From positions 1-19,906 of the forward strand of contig WFRP01000218.1 in the NCBI GenBank assembly GCA_015486505.1: a DNA stretch of 19,906 bases. Reading direction: 5' to 3'. The translations under genes and the position numbers were made by a program. Below, piece after piece: positions 8,443-15,298 of this stretch (positions within the stretch are counted from its first letter, which is position 1; the number at the start of each line of letters is the position of its first letter). This DNA comes from Pseudomonadota bacterium. Its GTDB lineage: Bacteria; Desulfobacterota; Anaeroferrophillalia; Anaeroferrophillales; Tharpellaceae. Under the pieces are notes generated by a model. The model did not search any database. It was not told the origin of the DNA and saw only the letters and a program-made list of their open reading frames with translations.

Positions 8443-9741
8443 ATGCCGGAATTCAGTTATCGGGCCGCCGGCGCCGGCGGGGAAGTAAGTTCCGGGCAGG
8501 TAAGTGCCGCGGATGAACGTCAGGCCGCCGCGATTTTGCAGCGTCAGGGCTTGATTCCCCTGCAGATTAAAGTGGAGAGCGGCGCCGCGCAAAATTTACT
8601 TTCCCATACCCCGGCGCCGACGCAGAAGTCGCCGCCCCAAAAAGTAAAAACTTCCGGCAGATCGTTGCCGAGTTTTGCCGCCGGGCTTGATAAAATGCCC
8701 TGGCGCCGGCCCGGAGTTAAGGAATTAGCCGGTTTTGCCGAAGATTTAGGTTTGCTCTTAAAAGCTGGAGTCCCTTTAAACCGGGCGCTGGTAATTTTGG
8801 TTGAACTGATTGAAAAGCCGCTTTTCAGCCGGGTTATGGAGAATTTGCGTGAACAGGTAAAAGAGGGCAGTACCTTCTGGGGCGCTCTGCGCAGTCATCC
8901 GCAGATTTTCCCGCCGGTTTTTGTCGGCATGGTCCGGGCCGGCGAGAGTGGTGGTATTCTCGATGCCGCCTTGGCGCGTCTGGCTCTCTATCTTAATGGT
9001 ATTCGCGAGTTACGGGAGTTTCTGGTCGGGGCGATGATCTATCCTCTGATTCTGACTTTAACTACCGGTGCTTCAATTATCCTGCTGCTCGCTTTTGTCC
9101 TGCCTAAATTTGCCGCGATTTTTGCCGATATGGGGGTGGCTCTGCCGACCGCGACTCGGCTGATGCTAGATTGCGGCAACTTTATGCAGGAGTGGTGGTG
9201 GGCCCTTATCCTGGGTTTTAGCGCCGTAGTCTGGGGCTACCGGCGTTTTTACCGGAGCCCGGCCGGGCGTCTGCTGATTGACCGTTTGTCGCTGCGCCTG
9301 CCGCTTTTCGGGTCAATTTTTTTAAAGATGGATCTTGCCCGTTTTTTCCGCACTTTAGGAGCGATGCTTGCCAGCGGGGTGCCGATTCTTGAATCTTTGT
9401 CGGTGGTCGGCGGGGTTATCAATAATCGGATTCTGCAGCAAAAAGTTACTAATCTGCAGGAGAAACTGCGCCAGGGCGCGGTCATCTCCCAGGTTCTGGC
9501 GGCCGATCCGATTTTCCCTTCAATGGCGGTCCATATGATCGGGGTCGGCGAGGAGACCGGGAATCTCGATGAAATGCTGGAAAAGCTGGCCGAGATGTAT
9601 GATCGTGAACTTAAAGTTACCATCAAAGCCTTGACCTCACTCTTCGAACCTTTGGTCATCCTCTTCATGGGCCTGGTCATCGGCGCTATCGTTATTTCCA
9701 TGCTGATGGCAATCTTCAGCGTCAACGAACTCGGTGGATAA
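8443..9741 (+). CDS. gspF: T2SS inner-membrane platform protein GspF
   Basis: The 432-residue GspF is slightly longer than the usual ~400. It has the classic N-terminus (MPEFSYRAAGAGGEVSSGQV), a proline- and lysine-rich linker near 50-75, and two T2SF helical domains (about 90-210 and 300-420). Three hydrophobic segments are visible, near 195-225, 245-265 and 400-425. GspF sits in the inner membrane at the base of the pseudopilus, where it contacts GspE and GspL. The two repeat domains each carry the internal motif ending in GE.GG/GEETG (e.g. MVRAGESGGILDAAL and MIGVGEETGNLDEML). The gene begins 4 bases after gspE with only a weak ribosome site, so coupling to gspE is likely. Confidence 0.96.
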   Translation: MPEFSYRAAGAGGEVSSGQVSAADERQAAAILQRQGLIPLQIKVESGAAQNLLSHTPAPTQKSPPQKVKTSGRSLPSFAAGLDKMPWRRPGVKELAGFAEDLGLLLKAGVPLNRALVILVELIEKPLFSRVMENLREQVKEGSTFWGALRSHPQIFPPVFVGMVRAGESGGILDAALARLALYLNGIRELREFLVGAMIYPLILTLTTGASIILLLAFVLPKFAAIFADMGVALPTATRLMLDCGNFMQEWWWALILGFSAVVWGYRRFYRSPAGRLLIDRLSLRLPLFGSIFLKMDLARFFRTLGAMLASGVPILESLSVVGGVINNRILQQKVTNLQEKLRQGAVISQVLAADPIFPSMAVHMIGVGEETGNLDEMLEKLAEMYDRELKVTIKALTSLFEPLVILFMGLVIGAIVISMLMAIFSVNELGG

Positions 9742-9777
9742 GGTTTGGGAACCATATAATATTAAAAGGAGTTTAAC

Positions 9778-10206
9778 ATGCGGCGACGTAAAGAGTTGAA
9801 AAATCGGGGTTTTACTCTGATTGAATTGTTGATTGTTATGGTGATTATCGGTTTGCTTGCTTCTCTGGTGGCCCCGACTATGTTTAAGAAAGTGGGCGGG
9901 GCCAAGCGGAAAACGGCCCGGGCCCAGATTGAACTTCTGGGAACCGCGCTCGATTCCTATCGCCTCGATAACGATGTTTATCCGACGACGGCCCAGGGAC
10001 TTGCGGCCCTGCGCGTCAAGCCCGAAGGGGCCAAACACTGGGATGGGCCCTATATGCCGAAAAAGATCCCCAACGATCCCTGGGGTAATAAGTATGTCTA
10101 TAAATGTCCCGGTGATCATGGTGATTATGATTTGATCTCCTACGGTGCCGATGGCCAGTCCGGCGGCGATGGCGATAAAGCTGATATTAACAGTTGGGAA
10201 AATTGA
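9778..10206 (+). CDS. gspG: Major pseudopilin GspG
   Basis: The 142-residue protein is the normal length for GspG, the main subunit of the T2SS pseudopilus. A basic leader MRRRKELKNRG is followed by the cleavage/methylation site: prepilin peptidase would cut after G11, leaving F12 with E16 at position 5. The C-terminal half has the GspG-specific NDPWGN motif (99-104) and the acidic loop GADGQSGGDGDKADI (123-137) that binds calcium in known GspG structures. A clean ribosome site (AAAAGGAG) precedes the ATG, stronger than those of most neighbours, matching the need for a high copy number. A TATAAT-like string lies in the short gap from gspF, but no -35 partner was found. Confidence 0.97.
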   Translation: MRRRKELKNRGFTLIELLIVMVIIGLLASLVAPTMFKKVGGAKRKTARAQIELLGTALDSYRLDNDVYPTTAQGLAALRVKPEGAKHWDGPYMPKKIPNDPWGNKYVYKCPGDHGDYDLISYGADGQSGGDGDKADINSWEN

Positions 10207-10230
10207 TGGCGTCGAAAGGCATTAACCCGA

Positions 10231-10776
10231 GTGAACGGTAACTTGTCAATTTGGTATTATAGCCAACACCCTGATCGGCAGCGGGGTTTTACTCTGGTCG
10301 AACTGATTGTTGTCGTCGCGATTATGGGTATGGGGTTGAGCCTTTTTCTGGGGATTAACTATCGCCAGCGTGAGGCTTTCCGCTGGCGGGCCAACCTGCG
10401 TGAGCTTCAGGTTTTTTTGAAGGTTGCCCGCAGTTACGCGGTTTTGGAGCGGCGGGCGAATCCCTGCAGTTTTAATTTTAAGGATAGGACCTTCAGTGAA
10501 AAACTGCGCCGGAAAAAGGTCGTCTTGACCGCGGCGGCCGAACTTGTCCTTTCTCCGGAGCAGCAGGCGCTGCGGGACGCTGCGGCATCTGATGATGACG
10601 CCGATAATGATAGCGAAAAATCGGAAATCGTCATGATTACTTTTTTTGCTGACGGCGGGGCCGCCGGTGGCCCGATTGCGCTGAAAAGCGGCCGCCGCCA
10701 CGCGCGGCTGGCGGTCGATGCTTTAACCGGCGCGATTGAGTTGACCGAGCAGGTTGCGGATGCGGGCGCGGAATAG
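10231..10776 (+). CDS. gspH: Minor pseudopilin GspH
   Basis: The 181-residue pseudopilin has peptidase cut site G19|F20 and the conserved Glu at mature position 5 (FTLVE). The start is taken as GTG 10231: this frame is closed by the gspG stop upstream, and no better codon lies nearby (TTG 10243 is the alternative). The ribosome site is poor. GspH is one of the minor pseudopilins near the tip of the T2SS pseudopilus. The mature part has an acidic insertion (117-132, Asp/Glu/Ser-rich) and Gly-rich segments before the final strands. The assignment as H rather than another minor pseudopilin rests on order after gspG and on size and fold pattern. The 3' end overlaps gspI by 17 bases. Confidence 0.85.
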   Translation: MNGNLSIWYYSQHPDRQRGFTLVELIVVVAIMGMGLSLFLGINYRQREAFRWRANLRELQVFLKVARSYAVLERRANPCSFNFKDRTFSEKLRRKKVVLTAAAELVLSPEQQALRDAAASDDDADNDSEKSEIVMITFFADGGAAGGPIALKSGRRHARLAVDALTGAIELTEQVADAGAE

Positions 10777-11224
10777 TAATTCAGGCTTCACACTGCTGGA
10801 GATGATGGTCGCGGTACTGGTGGTCGGTCTGACGGTGACCACTTTTTTTCAGTTGTTCGGAGCGAGTCTGCGTCTGGAGCGGCGGGGCCGGGGCTTTGAT
10901 GAAGTTGTGGTCATCGGGCGTCAGACCATGGCCCAGCTTTTGGCCCGGGACCTGCGCAAAGATGAATTTCCCTGGTCCGGTGAAGTTGAGAACTTTGCCT
11001 GGGATCTGCACCTGGAACCGGTGGATGTGAAACCCGATGCCGATGCTGATGCCGCTGAAGCAGGCATTCCTCTGCGTTGGGCCAGCGAACTTTATCGTCT
11101 GGTTTTCACCATTCAGGATAAAAATCGGCCCGGTCGTCACCTGCGGCTGGTAGCCTATCGTCAGGTGGCCCCCGGATATTTTACTGATGACTTTAAAGAA
11201 AAACATATTGCGCCCAAAAAATAA
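10760..11224 (+). CDS. gspI: Minor pseudopilin GspI
   Basis: The 154-residue pseudopilin starts at ATG 10760, preferred over TTG 10754 because it gives the compact leader MRARNSNSG and has an AGG at 10751-10753 at usable spacing. The cleavage site is G9|F10 with Glu at mature position 5 (FTLLE), followed by a hydrophobic helix MMVAVLVVGLTVTTFFQLFG. GspI forms the tip complex with GspJ and GspK. The C-terminal part fits a short GspI-type globular domain. The gene lies inside the end of gspH and itself overlaps gspJ by 38 bases, the tightest overlap in the operon. Assignment rests on the signal, size and order. Confidence 0.87.
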   Translation: MRARNSNSGFTLLEMMVAVLVVGLTVTTFFQLFGASLRLERRGRGFDEVVVIGRQTMAQLLARDLRKDEFPWSGEVENFAWDLHLEPVDVKPDADADAAEAGIPLRWASELYRLVFTIQDKNRPGRHLRLVAYRQVAPGYFTDDFKEKHIAPKK

Positions 11225-11990
11225 AACAGCAAGTAAAGTAAAGAGAGGTCGAATAGATAGAAAGAGCTGCGCCGGTTTTACCCTGATTGAAATGATCATT
11301 GCCATGGTCATTCTGGCATTGGTGGTCACCGTTCTCTATCTCGCTTTTTCGACTGCCGGCCGGATCTGGTCAAAACAGCAGGTTAAAGGCGGTCGCGGCG
11401 AGCATGAAGCGGCGTTGATCCGGCTTTTGCACGATGATTTGCAGAATCTGGTGCCGTACAGCTTCAGTTGGGAGAAAGGTGAGGGTTTCTTTTTTGCTTT
11501 AGGGCCGCGAACGATTTTTTATGCCACGACCTCCGGTTACGGCGCCCGGCAGCGGCAGGCGGAAGGTCTCTATTTTGCCTGTTGCTATCTTAAAGAGAGC
11601 GAAGATAAGGAAGGCTTAAGCCTCTATCTGGTCAAAGAGTTGGGGCCGAAAAAATTTCTCGTGGAGGCTCTGTGGGATTTTATGCGGGATCCCGATAAAA
11701 ATTTCAGTGCAAGCTCTGAGATCAGTGAAGCTTCTCAACTTGTGCTTGATGGTTTGTCGGCGGCGGAATTTGTTATGGTCGCTGATCCGGAAAAATTGAA
11801 TCTCCCGGAGGGTGAGATAGAATCAGGAGCTCTGGTTGAAGGCGGGGAAACCCGCAATTTCAATCGTAAAAACCTGCCCGGTAATATTCTTTTCCGTTAT
11901 GAGAACTCCAATGCTGAGAAACGAAATTTTCTGCTTTCATTAGCTCCCCCGCCGGAGTTACCGAAGAAAGCTAATAAAAAGAAAAAGTAA
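11187..11990 (+). CDS. gspJ: Minor pseudopilin GspJ
   Basis: The 267-residue protein has an unusually long, basic leader of 30 residues, cleaved after G30 before F31, with Glu35 (FTLIE) in the mature protein. The start ATG 11187 is not certain: TTG 11208 would shorten the leader to 23 residues, and neither has a convincing ribosome site. The mature domain (about 240 residues) suits the larger size of GspJ, a tip-complex subunit with GspI and GspK. The C-terminus is proline/lysine-rich (PPPELPKKANKKKK). Translation is probably coupled to gspI, within which it begins. The next gene, gspK, follows after a 57-base spacer built of short repeats. Confidence 0.86.
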   Translation: MTLKKNILRPKNKTASKVKRGRIDRKSCAGFTLIEMIIAMVILALVVTVLYLAFSTAGRIWSKQQVKGGRGEHEAALIRLLHDDLQNLVPYSFSWEKGEGFFFALGPRTIFYATTSGYGARQRQAEGLYFACCYLKESEDKEGLSLYLVKELGPKKFLVEALWDFMRDPDKNFSASSEISEASQLVLDGLSAAEFVMVADPEKLNLPEGEIESGALVEGGETRNFNRKNLPGNILFRYENSNAEKRNFLLSLAPPPELPKKANKKKK

Positions 11991-11998
11991 CTGTAACG

Positions 11999-12047
11999 AA
12001 TCTGTGTTTATCAGCGTTCATCTGTGGTTAAAATTTGTGGTTAAAAG
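11999..12047 (+). repeat. Decamer-like short repeat array before gspK
   Basis: The gspJ-gspK gap holds a degenerate array of about ten-base units on the pattern ATCTGTGTTT / ATCAGCGTTC / ATCTGTGGTT, then an AT-rich variant running up to the start codon. The first 14 bases (AATCTGTGTTTATC) recur exactly at 18549-18562. No conventional Shine-Dalgarno is present between the array and the gspK start. Similar word-like intergenic repeats occur in other bacterial genomes to my knowledge; the function here is unknown. Confidence 0.65.
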
Positions 12048-12989
12048 TTGAAAACCCTGCGTGATAACCGGGGCTTTGCCCTTTTAGCAGTTTTCTGGAT
12101 CTCACTTTTGCTGGGAATTCTGGCCTTAAATTATGCGACCACGGCCCGGCTTAATGCCGAGGCCGCCCGTAATCGCCGGCTGGGAACCGAACATGATTAT
12201 CTTTTGCAGTCGGCGATTGCTAAAGGTTATCACGAATATCTGAAATATCGCGCGAACCGTTCGCTGCTGGCAAAAAAAGATGAAGTTGAAGAGCTTTCCG
12301 GCGAACCTTTAGAACTCTGGTATCCGCGCTATGAGCCCTGGGAGTGTGAGATTGAGGGGGTCAAGGTCAAGATCAAGATTGCCGCGGAATCCGGTAAATT
12401 CAGGCTTGACAACCTTAAAATCGATCGCTGGCGGAAAATTGTCAGCGCCTGCGGGGTTGCTGATGAAGAAGCCCGCGACGGCATTGTCGATTCAATTCTT
12501 GACTGGACCGATCAAGATTCTCTCCATCGTTTGAACGGGGCCGAGACCGATTACTACGAAGAACAGGGGCTCGATTACAGTTGCAAGAACCGCAAGATTG
12601 ATGTAATAAACGAGCTTTTGTTGATTAAGGGGGTTACCTGTGATATCTACGCCGGCGGTAAAGGTCATCCCGGACTGGTCGATCTGCTCTCGCCCTATGG
12701 CGCCGAGCGTAGACTCGATATCAACAGTTGCGCACCGCAGGCGCTGACTTTAATTGACGATCTGCCTCAGGACGTAATCAACGAGATTGTTGCCTATCGG
12801 ACGGCGAGCCCGATAATGAAACTGGCGGAATTAAACGAGCTGATCGCACCTGAATATTTCAGCCTGCTGAATCAATATTTTACGGTCGCCGATTCCGATT
12901 ATGTCACCATCAGCGCCGCCGAAGCCGGGCGGGAAAATCAGGGCGGCAACTGGTATCGGCAGGTTTTTGCCGTCAACAAGAAAAAATAA
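12048..12989 (+). CDS. gspK: Pseudopilin GspK (tip subunit)
   Basis: The 313-residue GspK caps the pseudopilus with GspI and GspJ. The leader is MKTLRDNRG, cut after G9, giving a mature start FALLAVFW. The fifth mature residue is Ala instead of Glu, a known feature of GspK. The remaining domain is large and alpha-helical, as in the family, with DINSCAPQALTLIDDLP and acidic segments near the C-terminal part. TTG 12048 is the first possible start because an in-frame TAA lies at 12042-12044. No Shine-Dalgarno is visible; repeat DNA runs up to the codon, so initiation may be coupled or weak. The gene is followed by 126 bases of repeat-rich DNA before gspL. Confidence 0.93.
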   Translation: MKTLRDNRGFALLAVFWISLLLGILALNYATTARLNAEAARNRRLGTEHDYLLQSAIAKGYHEYLKYRANRSLLAKKDEVEELSGEPLELWYPRYEPWECEIEGVKVKIKIAAESGKFRLDNLKIDRWRKIVSACGVADEEARDGIVDSILDWTDQDSLHRLNGAETDYYEEQGLDYSCKNRKIDVINELLLIKGVTCDIYAGGKGHPGLVDLLSPYGAERRLDINSCAPQALTLIDDLPQDVINEIVAYRTASPIMKLAELNELIAPEYFSLLNQYFTVADSDYVTISAAEAGRENQGGNWYRQVFAVNKKK

Positions 12990-13014
12990 TTTTTAACCTC
13001 TGCGCCCCTCAAAC

Positions 13015-13048
13015 CTCTGTACGAATATTGCTTTTATTTCGCACAGAG
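13015..13048 (+). other. Hairpin in the gspK-gspL gap
   Basis: An inverted repeat pairs CTCTGT (13015-13020) with ACAGAG (13043-13048), and after a single A/C mismatch CGAA (13022-13025) with TTCG (13038-13041), leaving a 12-base loop. No T-run follows, so it is not a classical terminator; an mRNA stability or processing element is possible. The upstream bases (CCTCTGCGCCCC) share an 8-base core (GCGCCCCT) with the reverse strand of the inverted repeat behind gspD. Confidence 0.6.
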
Positions 13049-13066
13049 AAATAATTTAATTCAACG

Positions 13067-13115
13067 AACTTACAACTTACAACTTACAACTTACAGCTTA
13101 TAACTTACAACTTTC
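13067..13115 (+). repeat. Tandem heptamer array abutting the gspL start
   Basis: Seven consecutive 7-base units fill 13067-13115: AACTTAC four times, then AGCTTAT, AACTTAC and AACTTTC. The last unit touches the ATG of gspL, leaving no room for a Shine-Dalgarno. The first unit is preceded by TTCAACG, and AACGAACTTA appears again near 18640. A reverse-complement relative (TAAGCTGTAAGCT) occurs just after gspL at 14404-14416. Confidence 0.85.
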
Positions 13116-14399
13116 ATGAATCTACCCTGGTTGCCGGAAACTAAAATTTTACTGGTCGAAAAAGAGCGTTTGCTCTTTTTTCGCCTGCGGCGCGGGCTTG
13201 GCGGCCGGGATCAGGTTTTGGAGCGGCAGGAATTCCCTTACGTCCGGCCGGATGATCTCAAAGTCGCGGTTTCGGCGTTAAAAAATGTCTGTCGTCCCCG
13301 GCTTGACGACCTGTTGCTTCTGGGGCTGCCGCTCGAAATATTTACGATTGTCCATTTTACCCTGCCTCTGGCCGCGGCTGAAAACCTTGACGATGCCGTG
13401 GGTTATGAGTTGATGCGGCATGTCCCGCATGATCTTAAAGGACTCTACTGGCGTTACCGTTGTCAGGAGGAGGACGGGCTTCTGGCGGTGAGCGTCACTT
13501 TAGCCCCCAAAACCCGTTTGCGTGAATATCTGGCGCTGTTTACGGCGGCCGGTTTTAATCTGTCGGCGGTATTTCCCAGCCTGTTTCTGCTCGCCTGGAT
13601 TATGCGTGAACCCGGGCTTTATCTCGGCGGTTGCCCGAAACAGCGGGAGATGGTCTTATTCGATGGTCGGGCTGTAGCTTTTCAGGCTTGTGAAGGTTTT
13701 GCCGGGGCGGTTGCGGCGGGCGGTTTTCTGGCTGATAATTTGCCGCTGGCGGAAAATCGCGGTTTAGGTTTCGATAAGGCCTTTCTCTGGTCGGCGGCGA
13801 CGGATCTTCAAGCCGACCTGCAGAGGTTGCGGCCCGAGTTGGAAACGGAAGAATTAGAGTCGCTGCCGGAAAACCTGCGCCTGGATTGGAGTGCTTTTCC
13901 CTATAGTATTGATTTGATTTCACCGGCCGTGCTCAAACGCCGGCGGCTCTGGTTTAAGCTTGAGGTGGCGGCCGCGCTTTTTTTAGTGGCGGCCTTGCTT
14001 GGCCAGCCTCTGGCGGTGATTGCCGGTAAGCGCCGGCATCTGCATAAACTGGAAAAAAAACTTACGGTTGTCCGCCGGGAAGCTGACAAACTCAGCGGTA
14101 TCAGGAAAAAAAATCAGGCTTTAATCGACCATTTTGAAGCCCTGGCGCAACAGGTACGGCAGCAATCGGTGACGATTGACATTCTGAAAGAGTTGACCGA
14201 GGTTATCCCGCAGGATACCTGGCTGCGCTCTTTAGCGATCCGCTCTCGGAAGATCTATTTGAGCGGAACCTCAAGCTCGGCCACGACGGTGGTTAAGGCC
14301 CTGGAGGATTCACCGCTTTTTAAGGAGGTTCATTTTGATTCACCGGTGGTTAAAAAAGGGACGCATGAGACTTTTAAAATCGTCGTGGATTTGGAATAG
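13116..14399 (+). CDS. gspL: T2SS inner-membrane protein GspL (PilM/PilN-like)
   Basis: The 427-residue bitopic protein has a cytoplasmic actin-like/PilM-type region (1-270), one transmembrane helix (about 279-303, LWFKLEVAAALFLVAALLGQ), a basic/charged coiled-coil stretch (305-350), and a PilN-like periplasmic ferredoxin-type domain (351-427, with TIDILKELTEVIPQDTWL). GspL recruits GspE to the membrane and pairs with GspM, whose gene follows. Order and topology support the name more than primary sequence, which diverges strongly in this family. ATG 13116 has no ribosome site because a heptamer array touches it. No alternative start codon with a good site was seen before residue 19, so translation may be coupled or leaderless-like. 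Confidence 0.88.
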   Translation: MNLPWLPETKILLVEKERLLFFRLRRGLGGRDQVLERQEFPYVRPDDLKVAVSALKNVCRPRLDDLLLLGLPLEIFTIVHFTLPLAAAENLDDAVGYELMRHVPHDLKGLYWRYRCQEEDGLLAVSVTLAPKTRLREYLALFTAAGFNLSAVFPSLFLLAWIMREPGLYLGGCPKQREMVLFDGRAVAFQACEGFAGAVAAGGFLADNLPLAENRGLGFDKAFLWSAATDLQADLQRLRPELETEELESLPENLRLDWSAFPYSIDLISPAVLKRRRLWFKLEVAAALFLVAALLGQPLAVIAGKRRHLHKLEKKLTVVRREADKLSGIRKKNQALIDHFEALAQQVRQQSVTIDILKELTEVIPQDTWLRSLAIRSRKIYLSGTSSSATTVVKALEDSPLFKEVHFDSPVVKKGTHETFKIVVDLE

Positions 14400-14403
14400 T
14401 TTT

Positions 14404-14416
14404 TAAGCTGTAAGCT
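14404..14416 (-). repeat. Reverse-oriented heptamer-repeat fragment before gspM
   Basis: TAAGCTGTAAGCT lies just after the gspL stop. Its reverse complement, AGCTTACAGCTTA, shares 11 bases (CTTACAGCTTA) exactly with the heptamer array ahead of gspL. The gene is therefore flanked by inverted copies of the same repeat family. It is short, so chance is possible, but the placement on both sides of one gene is notable. Confidence 0.55.
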
Positions 14417-14444
14417 ACTTGAAATTCTGGGGTTTTTTTGGGGA

Positions 14445-15011
14445 ATGGAAAAACTGGAGTACTATATCAATTTTCTTAAACGTCGGGAAGTGCTGCTGGT
14501 TGTGGTCGGTATCCTGCTGGTTCTGGTCATCGGCCGGGCCGGACTCGGGTTTTATCAGGCGCAGAACCAGGCGTTAGATGATGAAATTGCCTTGAAAACC
14601 CTGCAGTTTGAGAAGTTCAGCCGTCTGGTCGCCCGGCAGCAGGAGTTTGTGGCGCTGAATCAGGCCCTGCAGAAATTTGATCAGGAAATAAAAAACCGGA
14701 ATTTGCTTGAGGGTGAGACTCCGACTTTGACCGAAGTTAAATTCCAGAATCTGCTCCAGAAACTTGCTCAGGAGAGTTCGGTTGATGTGCGTACCACTAA
14801 AGTTCTGCCGGAGATTAAAAAAGGCGCCGTGACCACGGTGCGTCTGCGTTTAAGCTGCCGGGCGGAGATCGGAGCGATCAAGGATTTTCTTATCAAGGTG
14901 AATAACAGCGACAAGTTTATCTTTCTTCAGGAGATTGAGGTCAAAACCATCAGTCGGCGGGAGAAACGGTTTTATTATTTTAACGCGGTGATCTCCGCTC
15001 TTATCGCATGA
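14445..15011 (+). CDS. gspM: T2SS inner-membrane protein GspM (PilO-like)
   Basis: The 188-residue bitopic protein has a short cytoplasmic start, one transmembrane helix at about 16-34 (VLLVVVGILLVLVIGRAGLGF), a coiled-coil stretch (40-90) and a small periplasmic PilO-like domain (about 95-188). GspM partners GspL in the inner-membrane platform. Sequence conservation is low in this family, so the call rests on topology, size and its place after gspL. The nearest G-rich string (14440-14443) is too close to ATG 14445 to be a good ribosome site. A 287-base repeat-containing gap follows before gspC. Confidence 0.82.
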   Translation: MEKLEYYINFLKRREVLLVVVGILLVLVIGRAGLGFYQAQNQALDDEIALKTLQFEKFSRLVARQQEFVALNQALQKFDQEIKNRNLLEGETPTLTEVKFQNLLQKLAQESSVDVRTTKVLPEIKKGAVTTVRLRLSCRAEIGAIKDFLIKVNNSDKFIFLQEIEVKTISRREKRFYYFNAVISALIA

Positions 15012-15025
15012 ATATCGTAACTGTT

Positions 15026-15136
15026 TAGTGCCTTACAGGTTATTTTCTTGTTTTAAAACAAGAAAATGTTCTGATAAGAGCACTTATTTGCGGGCCGCAA
15101 GGCCCTGTTTGGGTTGCGGGAGTTGTTCCCGCATTA
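15026..15136 (+). repeat. Imperfect direct repeat, copy 1 (hairpin-rich)
   Basis: This copy of about 111 bases lies between gspM and gspC. It includes a perfect 24-base palindrome (15043-15066: arms TTTTCTTG and CAAGAAAA around TTTTAAAA), the block CTGATAAGAGCACTTATTTG, a GC hairpin with a GNRA-type loop (GGGCC-GCAA-GGCCC, 15092-15105), and a second hairpin GCGGGA / TCCCGC (15116-15132). These blocks recur in copy 2. I see no further copies in this window. Confidence 0.8.
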
Positions 15137-15283
15137 GTACCTTACAGGTTATTTTCTGTACCCAAAAAACAAGATTTAATATCAGAAAATGTTCTGATAA
15201 GAGTACTTATTTGCGACCAGCGGATTGCCCCTGGGTACGGGCCGCAAAGGTCTGATTTGGTTGCGGGGTTTGTTCCCGCATTA
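15135..15283 (+). repeat. Imperfect direct repeat, copy 2, ending at the gspC ribosome site
   Basis: This 149-base copy starts TAGTACCTTACAGGTT and ends GTTCCCGCATTA, like copy 1. It keeps the shared blocks AGAAAATGTTCTGATAAGAG, GGGCCGCAA and the GCGGG/CCCGC hairpin, but has longer inserts: the A-tract hairpin core is expanded (15158-15180) and an extra piece lies near 15216-15240. Its last base is 6 bases before AAGGAAGAG, the ribosome site of the next gene. Confidence 0.8.
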
Positions 15284-15298
15284 ATTTTAAGGAAGAGC

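Noticed and set aside
9742..9777. Separate promoter for gspG (TATAAT at 9755-9760)
   Set aside because: No -35-like hexamer lies at 16-18 bases upstream, and the gap is only 36 bases; AT-rich chance match is more likely.
9249..10119. Two long reverse-strand frames over gspF and gspG
   Set aside because: Both are antisense to strongly identified T2SS genes and show no domain signature or ribosome site.
13067..13115. CRISPR array
   Set aside because: Units are 7 bases and contiguous with no unique spacers and no cas genes nearby.
15028..15255. 75-codon forward frame in the gspM-gspC gap with internal similarity
   Set aside because: The internal similarity comes from the two DNA repeat copies; the peptide is Cys/Ser/Arg-rich with no signal or domain, so it is likely a translated repeat, not a gene.
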